From: Pseudomonas linyingensis
Lineage (GTDB): Bacteria > Pseudomonadota > Gammaproteobacteria > Pseudomonadales > Pseudomonadaceae
Reading direction: 5' to 3'
Assembly (NCBI RefSeq): GCF_900109175.1
Contig: NZ_FNZE01000001.1
Coordinates: 1-64,000 of the forward strand
DNA: 64,000 nt
Shown here: positions 1-8,878 of the stretch, piece by piece
Layout: each line of letters begins with the position of its first letter
Numbering within the stretch: position 1 is the first letter of the stretch
Program-made: the position numbers and the translations under genes
Notes under the pieces: model-generated
Told to the model about the DNA's origin: nothing
The model's input: the letters and a program-made list of their open reading frames with translations, nothing else
Database searches by the model: none

Positions 1-71
1 AAATTACCGAAGATACACCGATATCACATACCCAATTAGGGGAAGCGACTCAAAACGATTCCCCAACAAAT
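1..71 (+). other. 23S-5S rRNA internal spacer (partial)
   Basis: This is the sequence just upstream of the 5S gene, so it should be the spacer of an rRNA operon whose 23S lies outside the window. A short inverted repeat (GGGGAA at 39-44, TTCCCC at 59-64) could form a processing stem. No coding sequence is supported here. Confidence 0.7.
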
Positions 72-189
72 TGCTTGACGACCATAGAGCGTTGGAACCA
101 CCTGATCCCATCCCGAACTCAGCAGTGAAACGACGCATCGCCGATGGTAGTGTGGAGCTTCTCCATGTGAGAGTAGGTCATCGTCAAGC
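72..189 (+). rRNA. rrf: 5S ribosomal RNA
   Basis: The sequence shows the conserved Pseudomonas 5S pattern: a TGCTTGACGACC 5' end pairing with GGTCATCGTCAAGCA at the 3' end, and the internal blocks CCTGATCCCATCCCGAACTC and GATGGTAGTGTGG. The length of about 118 nt is normal. The gene is followed at once by a factor-independent terminator, as expected for the last gene of an rRNA operon. The exact ends could be off by one or two bases. Confidence 0.97.
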
Positions 190-200
190 ACCTATACAGA

Positions 201-237
201 AACCCCGATCAGCACACGCTGGTCGGGGTTTCGGCTT
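201..237 (+). terminator. rRNA operon terminator
   Basis: AACCCCGATCAGC, the loop ACAC, then GCTGGTCGGGGTT form a 13-bp stem with one G-T wobble, followed by a T-rich stretch. It lies 11 bases after the 5S gene. Confidence 0.9.
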
Positions 238-313
238 TTCCGATCCGCCAACGCTCAGCGACCGGCTGCCACGCTCGGATACAATGAACGTGCTGCGTTC
301 AGAGTGATGTCCC

Positions 314-976
314 ATGTCCGACCCTGCCTCGCAACCCGCCAGCACACTGCCGAGCCTGCCGCTAGAAGAGCTGGTGGCATGCCACGAGTGCGATTTGCTG
401 ATGCACAAGCCGCAGCTGCTGCTCGAGCAGAAGGCCTCCTGTCCGCGCTGCGGTTTCGAGCTATTCGCCCATCGCGCGCAAGTGCAGCGCCGCAGCCTGG
501 CGCTGGTGCTGACGGCTCTGGTGCTGTTCTTGCCGGCCAACTTTCTGCCGATCATGCACCTCACCCTGCTCGGCCAGACTACCCAGGACACGCTCTGGAG
601 CGCGGTAGTGAGCCTCTATCACGGCGGCATGGAGGCCGTGGCGCTGATTGTCTTCCTGTGCAGCATGGTCATTCCGCTGCTCAAGCTGCTCTGCCAACTG
701 CTGGTGCTGCTCAGCATCCGCTGGAGGTTGGCGCTGGCCTGGGGCCGCCGGTTGTATCGCTCGTACCACCACCTGCGCGAGTGGGGCATGCTCGAGGTCT
801 ACCTGATAGGCATTCTGGTTTCCATCGTCAAGCTGATCGATATGGCCGACCTTACCCTGGGCTCGGGGCTGTTCTGCTTCGTCGGTCTGCTGCTGGCCCA
901 GATATGGCTGGAGGTGAGCATGTCGCCCCACCAGATCTGGGAGGCGTTGGAGGAAGGCGGCCATGCGCGCGATTGA
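314..976 (+). CDS. pqiA1: PqiA-family inner-membrane protein, first half
   Basis: This 220-residue PqiA/LetA-type membrane protein should work with the MCE protein downstream in moving lipids between inner and outer membranes. A zinc-ribbon-like CHEC (residues 23-26) and CPRC (43-46) precede about four hydrophobic segments. Enterobacterial PqiA is about 420 residues and carries two such modules in one chain; here the modules are separate genes. The stop overlaps the next start by 14 bases, so translation is probably coupled. The start at 314 fits the family N-terminus, but the ribosome site is weak. A possible -10 (TACAAT) lies at 280-285. Confidence 0.9.
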   Translation: MSDPASQPASTLPSLPLEELVACHECDLLMHKPQLLLEQKASCPRCGFELFAHRAQVQRRSLALVLTALVLFLPANFLPIMHLTLLGQTTQDTLWSAVVSLYHGGMEAVALIVFLCSMVIPLLKLLCQLLVLLSIRWRLALAWGRRLYRSYHHLREWGMLEVYLIGILVSIVKLIDMADLTLGSGLFCFVGLLLAQIWLEVSMSPHQIWEALEEGGHARD

Positions 977-1583
977 TGCCGGCATTCTGGTGTGCAGTGA
1001 GTGCCACCAACTGAATCGTATTGCCCCCGTTGAGCGCCAGAGCTGTCGCCGCTGCGGCGCACGGCTGCACCCCCGTCGCCCGAACAGCATCGTACGAACC
1101 TGGGCGCTGCTGTGCGCGGCGGCCATCCTTTATATCCCGGCCAACCTGCTGCCGATCATGACGGTCAATCTGTTCGGGCAAGGCAGCCCGGCGACCATCA
1201 TGGGCGGTGTGATCGAGCTGATCCATGCGGGCATGCTACCCATCGCCCTGGTGGTCTTCGTCGCCAGCATCCTGGTGCCGACGCTCAAGCTGTCAGGCAT
1301 CGCCCTGCTGCTATTTTCCGTGCAACGCCATCAGCGGCTATCGGCGCGCCAGCGCATCGTCATGTTCCGCTTCATCGAGTGGATCGGTCGCTGGTCGATG
1401 CTGGATATCTTCGTCATTGCCATACTCGTGGCGCTGGTCAGCTTCGGCAATCTGGCCAGCGTCGAGGCCGGAAGTGGCGCCATGGCCTTTGCTGCCGTGG
1501 TGGTGCTGACCATGCTGGCCGCGCTGAACTTCGACCCCCGGCTGATCTGGGACAACACCGACGCGGACCCTGCCCATGACTGA
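963..1583 (+). CDS. pqiA2: PqiA-family inner-membrane protein, second half
   Basis: This is the second 206-residue PqiA module. It has its own pair of CxxC motifs (C11/C14 and C28/C31) and again about four membrane segments, including a PANLLPIMTV stretch that matches the PANFLPIMHL stretch of the first half. It has its own start with GGAAGG a few bases upstream, which argues against the split being a frameshift in one gene. It overlaps the MCE gene by 8 bases. The two halves probably form the equivalent of one full PqiA. Confidence 0.9.
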   Translation: MRAIDAGILVCSECHQLNRIAPVERQSCRRCGARLHPRRPNSIVRTWALLCAAAILYIPANLLPIMTVNLFGQGSPATIMGGVIELIHAGMLPIALVVFVASILVPTLKLSGIALLLFSVQRHQRLSARQRIVMFRFIEWIGRWSMLDIFVIAILVALVSFGNLASVEAGSGAMAFAAVVVLTMLAALNFDPRLIWDNTDADPAHD

Positions 1584-3858
1584 ACTCGAACAGCCCAGTA
1601 TCCGCAAGACCAGCAGTTGGTCCGCCATCTGGGTGTTGCCGCTGCTGGCTCTGCTGATCGGTCTCTGGCTGCTCTGGCGCGCCTTCAGCGAGGCTGGCCT
1701 GGATGTCCAGGTGCACTTTGCCGATGGCGACGGGATCCAGGTCAACAAGACCCAGGTTATGTACAAGGGGATCGCCGTGGGCAAGGTGGTCGGCCTGCAT
1801 GTCAGCGCGGACATCCAGGGGGTGGATGCCACCATCGAAATCAATCGCGAGGCCCAGGACTACCTGAGCAAGAACACCCGTTTCTGGTTGGTCAGGCCGC
1901 GTGTCTCGCTGGCCGGTGTCACGGGACTGGAAACCCTGGTTTCAGGCATCTACATCGCCATCGAGCCGGCCAAGGGCAAGCTGGTCCGCGAGTTCCAGGC
2001 GCTGGCCGAGCCGCCGCCGCTGGCGGATAGCCTTCCGGGTCTGCACGTCACGCTCAAGGCCGATCGCCTTGGCTCCATCGATCGGGGCAGCCCGGTGTTC
2101 TACCGCCAGATCAGGGTCGGGCAGGTGAAGAACTATCGGCTTGCCGAGGACCAGCGCACCATCGAGATCCAGATCTACGTCGAGCAGCCGTATGCGCATC
2201 TGGTGCGCAAGCACACGCGCTTCTGGAATGCCAGCGGCATCAGTTTCAGCGGCGGTCTGTCCGGCTTCAAGTTGCGTGCCGAGTCACTGGTCAGTATCGC
2301 CACCGGCGGTATCGCCTTTGCCACCCCGGAGCATCGACAGGACAGCCCGCCAACCGATCCGGCATTCCCGTTCCGCCTCTACGAGGACTTCGAGGCGGCG
2401 GAGACCGGCTTCCGCGTCCAGCTGCAACTCGACAACGTCAGCGGCCTGCAGCCCGGGCGCACGCCGGTGGTGTTCAATGGCGTGCAGGTGGGGGTGCTGA
2501 GGAAGCTCGACATGGGGCAGGACTTCTCCAGGCCCTTGGCCGAGCTGACCATGGACCCGCGCACCGAGGAGCTGCTGCTGAGCAGCAGCGAGTTCTGGGT
2601 GGTCAAGCCGTCCATCTCGCTGGCCGGCATCACCGGCCTCGAGGCGCTGGTGCAGGGCAACTTCCTCGCCGTGCGTTTCGGCAAGGAGGGCGTCCCTGCG
2701 CGGGAGTTCAGCGTCCGGGCCAAGGCGCCGCCACTGAATGTCGACGCCCCCGGTTTGCACCTGCGTTTGGCCGCCGAGCGCCTGGGGTCGCTGGATGTCG
2801 GCACGCCGATCCTGTATCGACAGATTCGCGTGGGCAGCGTGCAGAGCTACCAGCTGTCGGCAGACCGCCGCGAGGTGATGCTCGATGTGCACATCGAGCC
2901 GGATTACGCCGGCTTGGTCAACGCCTCGACGCGCTTCTGGAATGCCAGCGGCATCAGCCTGAAAGGCGGCCTGTCGGGCATCGAGGTGAAGAGCGAGTCG
3001 CTGCAGACCCTGGTGCTGGGCGGCATCGCCTTCGATACCCCCGACCTCCAGGCGGCACCGGTGGCGCGCTTTCGTCGCTTTGCGCTGTTCGCCGACGAGA
3101 AGCAGGCGCTTGCCGTCGGGCGGCTGATCGAGCTGCGTACTGCACGCAGCGACGGCCTGCGCGAGGGCACGCCGTTGCGCTTTCGCGGTCTGGATGTCGG
3201 CCAGGTGGAGCAGATACGCCTCAGCGACGACATGGCGGCGGTGCTGCTCCGGGTTCGGGTCACCGAAGCCGAGGAGCGCATCGCTCGCGCCGGCAGCCGC
3301 TTCTGGGTGGTGCGTCCGGAGTTGGGCCTGGCACGCACCGCCAATCTCGATACGCTGGTCAGCGGTCCCTATCTGGAAGTGCAGCCGGCGGCGCGCACGG
3401 GCGCGCCGCAGCGCATCTTCGAGCTGCTGGCCCAGGCGCCGCAGGCGCTTGCCGAGGAGCCTGGTCTGGCCCTGGTGCTGAGTGCCGCCCGCCGCGGCTC
3501 GGTTGTCACGGGCGATGCGGTGAGCTATCGAGGGGTGCCGGTGGGCAAGGTGACCAGTCTGGAGCTGGGGCCGCGGGCCGACCGTGTGCTGATCCATATC
3601 CGCATCGAGCCACGGTATGCCGCGCTGGTACGCGGCGGCAGCCGGTTCTGGAATGCCAGCGGGGTGGACGTCGATTTCGGTCTGCTCAAGGGCGTGGAGG
3701 TGCGCACCGAGTCGGTGGAGGCGATCCTCGCCGGTGGCATCGCCTTTGCCACCCCGGAGGAGGGCAGCCCGGCGCATCCCGGGCAGACCTTCGCCCTGTT
3801 CGACGAGCCCCAGGAAGAGTGGCTGCGCTGGGCGCCGAAGATTCCGCTCAAGCCCTGA
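1576..3858 (+). CDS. pqiB: PqiB/LetB-like MCE protein with six MCE domains
   Basis: This 760-residue protein has one N-terminal membrane helix (about 16-34) and a long periplasmic part. MCE (MlaD-like) modules begin near residues 43, 154, 279, 392, 515 and 629. Each carries a VxxxGxxVGxV-type signature such as MYKGIAVGKV, FYRQIRVGQV or FNGVQVGVL. Stacked MCE rings form lipid-carrying tunnels across the periplasm; E. coli PqiB has three modules and LetB has seven, so six is intermediate. No pqiC lipoprotein gene follows; the next gene is convergent mksB. The start overlaps pqiA2. Confidence 0.92.
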   Translation: MTELEQPSIRKTSSWSAIWVLPLLALLIGLWLLWRAFSEAGLDVQVHFADGDGIQVNKTQVMYKGIAVGKVVGLHVSADIQGVDATIEINREAQDYLSKNTRFWLVRPRVSLAGVTGLETLVSGIYIAIEPAKGKLVREFQALAEPPPLADSLPGLHVTLKADRLGSIDRGSPVFYRQIRVGQVKNYRLAEDQRTIEIQIYVEQPYAHLVRKHTRFWNASGISFSGGLSGFKLRAESLVSIATGGIAFATPEHRQDSPPTDPAFPFRLYEDFEAAETGFRVQLQLDNVSGLQPGRTPVVFNGVQVGVLRKLDMGQDFSRPLAELTMDPRTEELLLSSSEFWVVKPSISLAGITGLEALVQGNFLAVRFGKEGVPAREFSVRAKAPPLNVDAPGLHLRLAAERLGSLDVGTPILYRQIRVGSVQSYQLSADRREVMLDVHIEPDYAGLVNASTRFWNASGISLKGGLSGIEVKSESLQTLVLGGIAFDTPDLQAAPVARFRRFALFADEKQALAVGRLIELRTARSDGLREGTPLRFRGLDVGQVEQIRLSDDMAAVLLRVRVTEAEERIARAGSRFWVVRPELGLARTANLDTLVSGPYLEVQPAARTGAPQRIFELLAQAPQALAEEPGLALVLSAARRGSVVTGDAVSYRGVPVGKVTSLELGPRADRVLIHIRIEPRYAALVRGGSRFWNASGVDVDFGLLKGVEVRTESVEAILAGGIAFATPEEGSPAHPGQTFALFDEPQEEWLRWAPKIPLKP

Positions 3859-3868
3859 GTGCCTGCGC

Positions 3869-3890
3869 CGGCGCGGATTGCTCCGCGCCG
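3869..3890. terminator. Hairpin between convergent pqiB and mksB
   Basis: CGGCGCGGA, the loop TTGC, then TCCGCGCCG make a perfect 9-bp stem in the 45-bp gap between two convergent genes. There is no clear T-run, so it is a probable but unproven bidirectional terminator. Confidence 0.6.
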
Positions 3891-3903
3891 ATCCCCGGAC
3901 GAC

Positions 3904-6729
3904 TCAGGCCGGCTCGCCGACTTCCGTCGGCGCCGCGGTTGCCACGTCCTCGCGCGGCTGGATGAGCTTCCAGTCCGCCTCGTCGATATAGATGCCGCCC
4001 GGGCCGCTGCCGCCTTCCAGGTCGATGGCCACCTGCGCGGCGACCTGCGGCTTCACCGAGGCGAGGATCGGCACGAAGCCGAGCTGGCGGCTGGTCTCGA
4101 TCAGCGCCAGCTGGTTGTGCTCGTCGATGTCTGCCGCCTCGTCGAGGTAGTAGGGCAGGCGCACGCGACCGGCCTGCTCGCGGTCCATCAGGTGCAGCAG
4201 CAGGTACATGTTGGTCAGCGCCTTGATGGTCATGGTGGTGCCGTTGGAAGCCGCGCCGTCGATGTCGGTGTGGATCACCGGCTGCCCGCCGACCTTGGTG
4301 ATCTCAAAGGCCAGCTCGAACAGATCCTTGAGCCCCAGCTGGTTGTGGTTGGCCGCCACCAGGCGCGCCAGGTACTCGCGCGCCTGGTCGTTGCGGACAT
4401 CCTGCTCGGTCGACTGCGACAGGTCGAACACCGACAGGGTCTCGCCGGCCTCGTACTGGCCGGCACTGTGGATGATCTGGTCGATATGCCGAAGCGCTTC
4501 CTTATGCGGCGCGAGGACGATGCGGAAGCTCTCCAGGTTGGAGACCTGGCGCTTGTTGATCTCGCGGTTGAACAGCGCCAGCTGGTGCTCGAGGTTGTCG
4601 TAGTCGCTGCGGATATTGCGCAGGGTGCGGGCGATATCGGTAACTGCGGCGCGGCGTGCCTTGGCCAGGGTCAGCGCCTCGTCCTGGCGATGGGCGTAGG
4701 CGTTGACTAGCAGCTGCAGGCGGCGCTCGGCGTCCTCCTCGCTGTCGAACTTGGCCACGCCCTTGAGGCGCACCTGGGCGTACAGCGCCTCGATCTGCCC
4801 GTCGACGCGCAGCAGGCCCTGCCAGCTGTCCTGGTAGTCGTTGAGCAGCGGCAGCAGGTTGTCCAGCGAGTCGTCGACCGCCTCCATGAACGGCGTGCCG
4901 GGTGGCAGGTCGGCCGGCAGCAGCTGGCGGCGGCGCAGGGCGTCGGCGAGGGTGCGCTCCCTGGCCTCCAGCTCGCCGAGCTGGCGGCTGACCAGTTGCA
5001 GACGCGCGGCCAGTTGCTGGACGCGCTCGGCGAAGGCATCGCTGGAGCGTTGCAGCTGCTCCTGGCGGGCCTCCAGCTGGGCCAGCTGCTCGCGCTTGTC
5101 GTCGGCGGCGGAGGCCAGCGTCTGGCAGCGACGGTAGTCTTCCAGGGCCTTCTGCGCGTCCAGCACCTGCTGGTACAGCGCCTCGGCCTGCGCCTTGCTG
5201 GCGCCCAGATCGCGGGCCACTTCCTGCTGGGACTTCAGCTGCTTCAGCTCGCGCTCGAGACGATCCTTCTGCTCGCGCAGGGCGCTGCGGTCGGCGAGCA
5301 CCTTGAGTGTCGGCGGCTCGATCGACGACAGGTCGATGGCCAGCCCGGGGGCGGTGAAGCTCTCGCCGCTGAAGCCGGCCAGCAGGCCCTGCAGGGTTTT
5401 CACCCAGCTGCCGGCCTTGTCGAGGGTGATGCCCTGCGTGCCGAGTGGCAGGCTGAGCAGTGCGCCGTTGAACAGGCGCATCAGGCGCTCGACGTCGGCT
5501 TGCGAGAACTCCTCGCGCAGCCGGGCGTAGCTGTTGTTGTCGGCGTGGTCGAGTTGCTGCCTGACCGACTTGAGGCGCTGCTCGAGGTCGCGCAGGCGCT
5601 CGGACAGATCCTCGCTGGAGAACTGCCGCGACTGTGCCAACGCGCCGGCCAGTTCGTCGTGGGCGTCCTTGGCGGCGAGCAGCTGCTGCTCCAGCCCCCG
5701 CACGTCGTCGACCAGGGCGAAGCGGTTCTGCAAGGTGGCCAGTTCCTCGAGCCAGCGCTGCAGCTCGCCGCATTCGCGCTGCAGGCGCAGCAGCTCCTGG
5801 GTGTCGCCGCGCTGCTCGTTCTGCAGGCCATCCTGCTGACCGCGCAGCGCCTCGTGCTGCTCCAGCAGTTCGGCGCGGCGGGCATCGGCGTAGTCGTGCC
5901 AGGCGCCGAGCAGTTGGTCGAGCAGCGGCGACAGCCGATGCAGCTTGCCGCGAAGCGCATCGCGCTGGGCCAGGCCGCCAGCCAGCGCCTCGATCTGCGG
6001 GCCGGCGGCGACCAGCGCCTGATGGTCCTGGGCCATGCGCCGCACGTCGCGAAACGCCTCTTCCGTCGCGGCGATGTAGTCGACGCTACCCGAACGCAGG
6101 CTGTGCTCGAAGGCGTCGAGGAACAGCTGCTTGAGCTTGGCCGCGGTGATCTCGCGCATGTGCAGCAGGTTGATGAACAGCGCGCGGAAGGTCTTCAGGC
6201 TCTGCTCGCTGGTCGAGCGCAGCGGAATCAGGGTCAGGTCCAGCGGGATGGCGGTGTGACCGCCGACCAGCAGGCGGCGCAGCTCCTCGGGTTTGACCTC
6301 ATGGGCCTTGATCCCGGCGCGTTCGAGGTTGGCGAACAGCTGGCGCTGGCGCAGGCAGGTGCCGTCGGTCTGGTAGTGGGCCAGATCCAGCGAGCCCTGG
6401 TAGGCGAAGAACTGGTGGCCGAAGCCGCCGCCCGGCCCGCGCCCGGCCACGCCGATCACGTGCGGACCGTGGGGCAGGTCCAGCTCGATGAGGATGTAGC
6501 TGGTGTCCGAGGCGAAGTAGAAGCGCCGCGACTGCTCCGTGGTGTACTTGCCGAAGCTCATGTCCGACAGGCGCGCGAGGATCGGGAACTGCAGGGCGTT
6601 GATCGAGGCGCTCTTGCCCAGGTTGTTGGCGCCGTAGATCGACAGCGGCTGTTCCAGCGGGAACAGGCCGAGGCTGTAGCCGGCGGTGTTGAGCAGGGCG
6701 AAGCGGCGGATGCCGTAGCGTTCGGTCAT
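3904..6729 (-). CDS. mksB: Condensin subunit MksB (SMC/MukB-like ATPase)
   Basis: This 941-residue SMC-type ATPase is the core of the MksBEF condensin, which compacts the chromosome. A Walker A-like GANNLGKS lies at residues 33-40. A long central region (about 230-700) is rich in Q, L, E and R and looks like coiled coil. Near the C-terminus (about 859-885) YYLDEAADIDEHNQ is the Walker B/D-loop region. MksB is shorter than MukB (about 1,480 residues), as expected. It is last in the operon mksF-mksE-mksB, and its ATG overlaps the mksE stop (ATGA). Confidence 0.95.
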   Translation of the reverse strand: MTERYGIRRFALLNTAGYSLGLFPLEQPLSIYGANNLGKSASINALQFPILARLSDMSFGKYTTEQSRRFYFASDTSYILIELDLPHGPHVIGVAGRGPGGGFGHQFFAYQGSLDLAHYQTDGTCLRQRQLFANLERAGIKAHEVKPEELRRLLVGGHTAIPLDLTLIPLRSTSEQSLKTFRALFINLLHMREITAAKLKQLFLDAFEHSLRSGSVDYIAATEEAFRDVRRMAQDHQALVAAGPQIEALAGGLAQRDALRGKLHRLSPLLDQLLGAWHDYADARRAELLEQHEALRGQQDGLQNEQRGDTQELLRLQRECGELQRWLEELATLQNRFALVDDVRGLEQQLLAAKDAHDELAGALAQSRQFSSEDLSERLRDLEQRLKSVRQQLDHADNNSYARLREEFSQADVERLMRLFNGALLSLPLGTQGITLDKAGSWVKTLQGLLAGFSGESFTAPGLAIDLSSIEPPTLKVLADRSALREQKDRLERELKQLKSQQEVARDLGASKAQAEALYQQVLDAQKALEDYRRCQTLASAADDKREQLAQLEARQEQLQRSSDAFAERVQQLAARLQLVSRQLGELEARERTLADALRRRQLLPADLPPGTPFMEAVDDSLDNLLPLLNDYQDSWQGLLRVDGQIEALYAQVRLKGVAKFDSEEDAERRLQLLVNAYAHRQDEALTLAKARRAAVTDIARTLRNIRSDYDNLEHQLALFNREINKRQVSNLESFRIVLAPHKEALRHIDQIIHSAGQYEAGETLSVFDLSQSTEQDVRNDQAREYLARLVAANHNQLGLKDLFELAFEITKVGGQPVIHTDIDGAASNGTTMTIKALTNMYLLLHLMDREQAGRVRLPYYLDEAADIDEHNQLALIETSRQLGFVPILASVKPQVAAQVAIDLEGGSGPGGIYIDEADWKLIQPREDVATAAPTEVGEPA

Positions 6730-7397
6730 GCGTCGAGCTCCTCGCGTTCGGCAGCGATGGCACGGGCCAGGGCGGCCTCGTCGTCGGCTTCGTCGGTCAT
6801 GCTTTCGTCGCTGTCGTCCGCCACCAGCAGTGGCGTCGGCAGCGGCAGGTCGCTGTGCAGGCTGGCGGCCAGGTCGCGGTCCTGCTGCACGGCCAGGCAG
6901 ACGTCGAGGAAGCGGTGCATCGGCGCCAGGAAGCGGTAGCTGCCCTGCTCGTCGGCGGCGAAGCCGAGCTGCACCAGGCGGCGCAGGATCTTCTCCTCCA
7001 GCTCCTCCGGGCTCTGTACCTCGGCCTGCAGCAGCAGTTCGCGGTATTTCTCCAGCAGCGGCGGCAGCTCGTCGCGGCCGAGGCTACCGCCGTCCAGCAC
7101 GCCCAGCGGGTCGCGGCCCAGGTCGGCGAGATGCTCGACCAGCATGAAGGTGAACAGCGCCAGGCGCTGGGCGGTCTTGTTGACCTGGGCGCCTGACTGT
7201 TCGGGGACGAAGTAGAAGAAGCCGCGGCTGTCGCATACCAGCTCGAAGCCCAGGGCGCGAAACAGCGCTCGATAGGCGTCCTGCTGGTCGCTGAGCTGGC
7301 GATAGGCTTCGGCGTCGCGGTGGCTGAGGTGATAGCCCTTGAACAGCTCGCGGAAGATCGGCGCCAGCTGGGTCAGTTCGGAAAGGTCGATGTTCAT
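6726..7397 (-). CDS. mksE: Condensin subunit MksE
   Basis: This 223-residue protein matches the MksE/MukE class of small winged-helix subunits that bridge the kleisin and the SMC dimer. The N-terminal MNIDLSELTQLAPIFRELFKGYHLS is followed by mixed helical sequence and an acidic, low-complexity tail (about 190-223). Identification rests on length, position between mksF and mksB, and sequence style. It overlaps mksB by 4 bases and sits 79 bases after mksF. Confidence 0.9.
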   Translation of the reverse strand: MNIDLSELTQLAPIFRELFKGYHLSHRDAEAYRQLSDQQDAYRALFRALGFELVCDSRGFFYFVPEQSGAQVNKTAQRLALFTFMLVEHLADLGRDPLGVLDGGSLGRDELPPLLEKYRELLLQAEVQSPEELEEKILRRLVQLGFAADEQGSYRFLAPMHRFLDVCLAVQQDRDLAASLHSDLPLPTPLLVADDSDESMTDEADDEAALARAIAAEREELDA

Positions 7398-7476
7398 GCG
7401 CAGGCTCGTCGTGCTGGCAAGCGGAGTGCTCCTCGCCCCGCGGGGGAGGGGATGGCGGTACGGAGGGTGTCGTGGC

Positions 7477-8709
7477 TCACGGGCTGGCTTCCAGCGCGCA
7501 GGAGTTCATCACGATGCGGTGCTCGCGGGTCAGGTATTCGCGGCGCTCGAGGCGCTGGCGGTGGAAGCGGGTGTCGCGGGACAGCCGCGAGAACCAGTAG
7601 AGCAGCTCGTCACTGGCGCCTTCCGGTTCCTGCTCCAGCAGCCAACCCATCAGGTCCGGCAGCGGCAGGGCGGCTGCGCAGCGCGCGAGCATTTCCTTGG
7701 CGGTGCGCGGCGCCTGGCGCTGTTCCTGCGGGCGGCGGGCGGCCTTGGGGAATTCGGCCGGCTTGGGCTCGAAGCGCGCGAGTGCGTAGACGTAGGCCTC
7801 GACCTGGCTGGCCGAGCCGAGGAAGGTGCTCTGCGGCCGGCTGAACAGCGCCACGGCCGCCTGTGGCACGGCATCCAGACCCTTGCGGCGGATCGCCGCC
7901 AGCGCCAGGGCGGCGCCGCGGGTCACCGCGTTGTGCCGACGCGCTTCCTCGCGCAGCGGCAGCAGCAGCTCGCGGGCGCGGCGCAGGGTCAGCTGGGCGG
8001 TAGTCTGCATCTCGAGGATGCGTGCGTGGGTGCGCAACAGCAGGTCGTCGTCGACCAACTGGCCGAGGCGCTGCTGGTCGGTCAGCAGGCGCAGCAGCAC
8101 CTGCTCGACGCGGTGCACGCCCTGCTCGAAGGCGCCGTCGGCGCTGACCAGCTGGATCATCGGCTCGACATACTCGTCCCACGTCGCCAGCACCTCGGCG
8201 TAGCGCTGGCGCAGGGGAATCTGCCGATCCGAGGTCTTGGCCCGCTCGGCCACGGCGACCAGGGCCTGCTCGTCGTTGGCCAGCTTCTTCAGCACGTCGC
8301 GCACGCGCATGTCCAGCAGGCGCAGCTGGCGCGCCAGGTCGTGGCCGTCGCGAGCGAGGAAGGCATCCTGGATGTAGCCGGCCAGGCGCTCCAGATGGCG
8401 CAGGTAGGCCTCGATCTCCAGGCACAGGCCGAGGCGGTGCTCGCGGCGCAGGTAGGCAAGAAAGTCGTGGATCTGCGCGTTCAGCTCGAAGCGGTTGGGG
8501 CTCTTGGCCACCGGCACCAGGATGTCCAGGCGGATCCATTGGTCGAGCAGGGCGGTGACGGCAGTCGGACTTTCGTCGCTCAGCCGGTCGGCCAGCTGGC
8601 CGCGCAGTTCGGCCAGGCTCAGGGTGCCGGCGTCGAAGCGCTCGCACAGCGGTTCGAGCAGGTTCCAGTGTTCGGCGAGCGAGCGCAGCACGCGGCGGGG
8701 ATCGATCAT
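7477..8709 (-). CDS. mksF: Condensin kleisin subunit MksF
   Basis: This 410-residue helical protein is the kleisin-like subunit of the Mks condensin. I chose the ATG at 8709 ([16 protein letters not shown]), not a codon further upstream, because the longer N-terminus is non-conserved-looking and runs into the divergent leuA promoter region; AGGT precedes this ATG. It is the first gene of mksFEB. No MksG/JetD nuclease gene adjoins the operon, which points to the chromosome-maintenance type rather than the four-gene Wadjet anti-plasmid type. Confidence 0.92.
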   Translation of the reverse strand: MIDPRRVLRSLAEHWNLLEPLCERFDAGTLSLAELRGQLADRLSDESPTAVTALLDQWIRLDILVPVAKSPNRFELNAQIHDFLAYLRREHRLGLCLEIEAYLRHLERLAGYIQDAFLARDGHDLARQLRLLDMRVRDVLKKLANDEQALVAVAERAKTSDRQIPLRQRYAEVLATWDEYVEPMIQLVSADGAFEQGVHRVEQVLLRLLTDQQRLGQLVDDDLLLRTHARILEMQTTAQLTLRRARELLLPLREEARRHNAVTRGAALALAAIRRKGLDAVPQAAVALFSRPQSTFLGSASQVEAYVYALARFEPKPAEFPKAARRPQEQRQAPRTAKEMLARCAAALPLPDLMGWLLEQEPEGASDELLYWFSRLSRDTRFHRQRLERREYLTREHRIVMNSCALEASP

Positions 8710-8878
8710 CGGTAGACCTGATGGGCGAAAAAGCGCCGATTGTACTGCAAGGCCTGCCGGGCGAGGTGGCAGGCAGTCGGCGGCGCTTTCCCGGGATCGG
8801 GATTCGCGCCACAATCGGCAGATAAATCGGCGTGCAACGACACGCCTGCACCTGCGCCGGGATCACCAGGAGATCGAC

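Noticed and set aside
71-307. Open frame across the 5S gene
   Set aside because: It reads through the rRNA and its terminator and is not a protein gene.
963-976. Split of pqiA as a frameshift in one gene
   Set aside because: The second half has its own start, ribosome site and complete zinc-ribbon motif, so two genes are more likely.
4996-6939. Long plus-strand open frame (647 codons) opposite mksB and mksE
   Set aside because: It is the antisense of well-supported genes, rich in L, Q, G and A with no domain pattern, as expected in GC-rich DNA with few stop codons.
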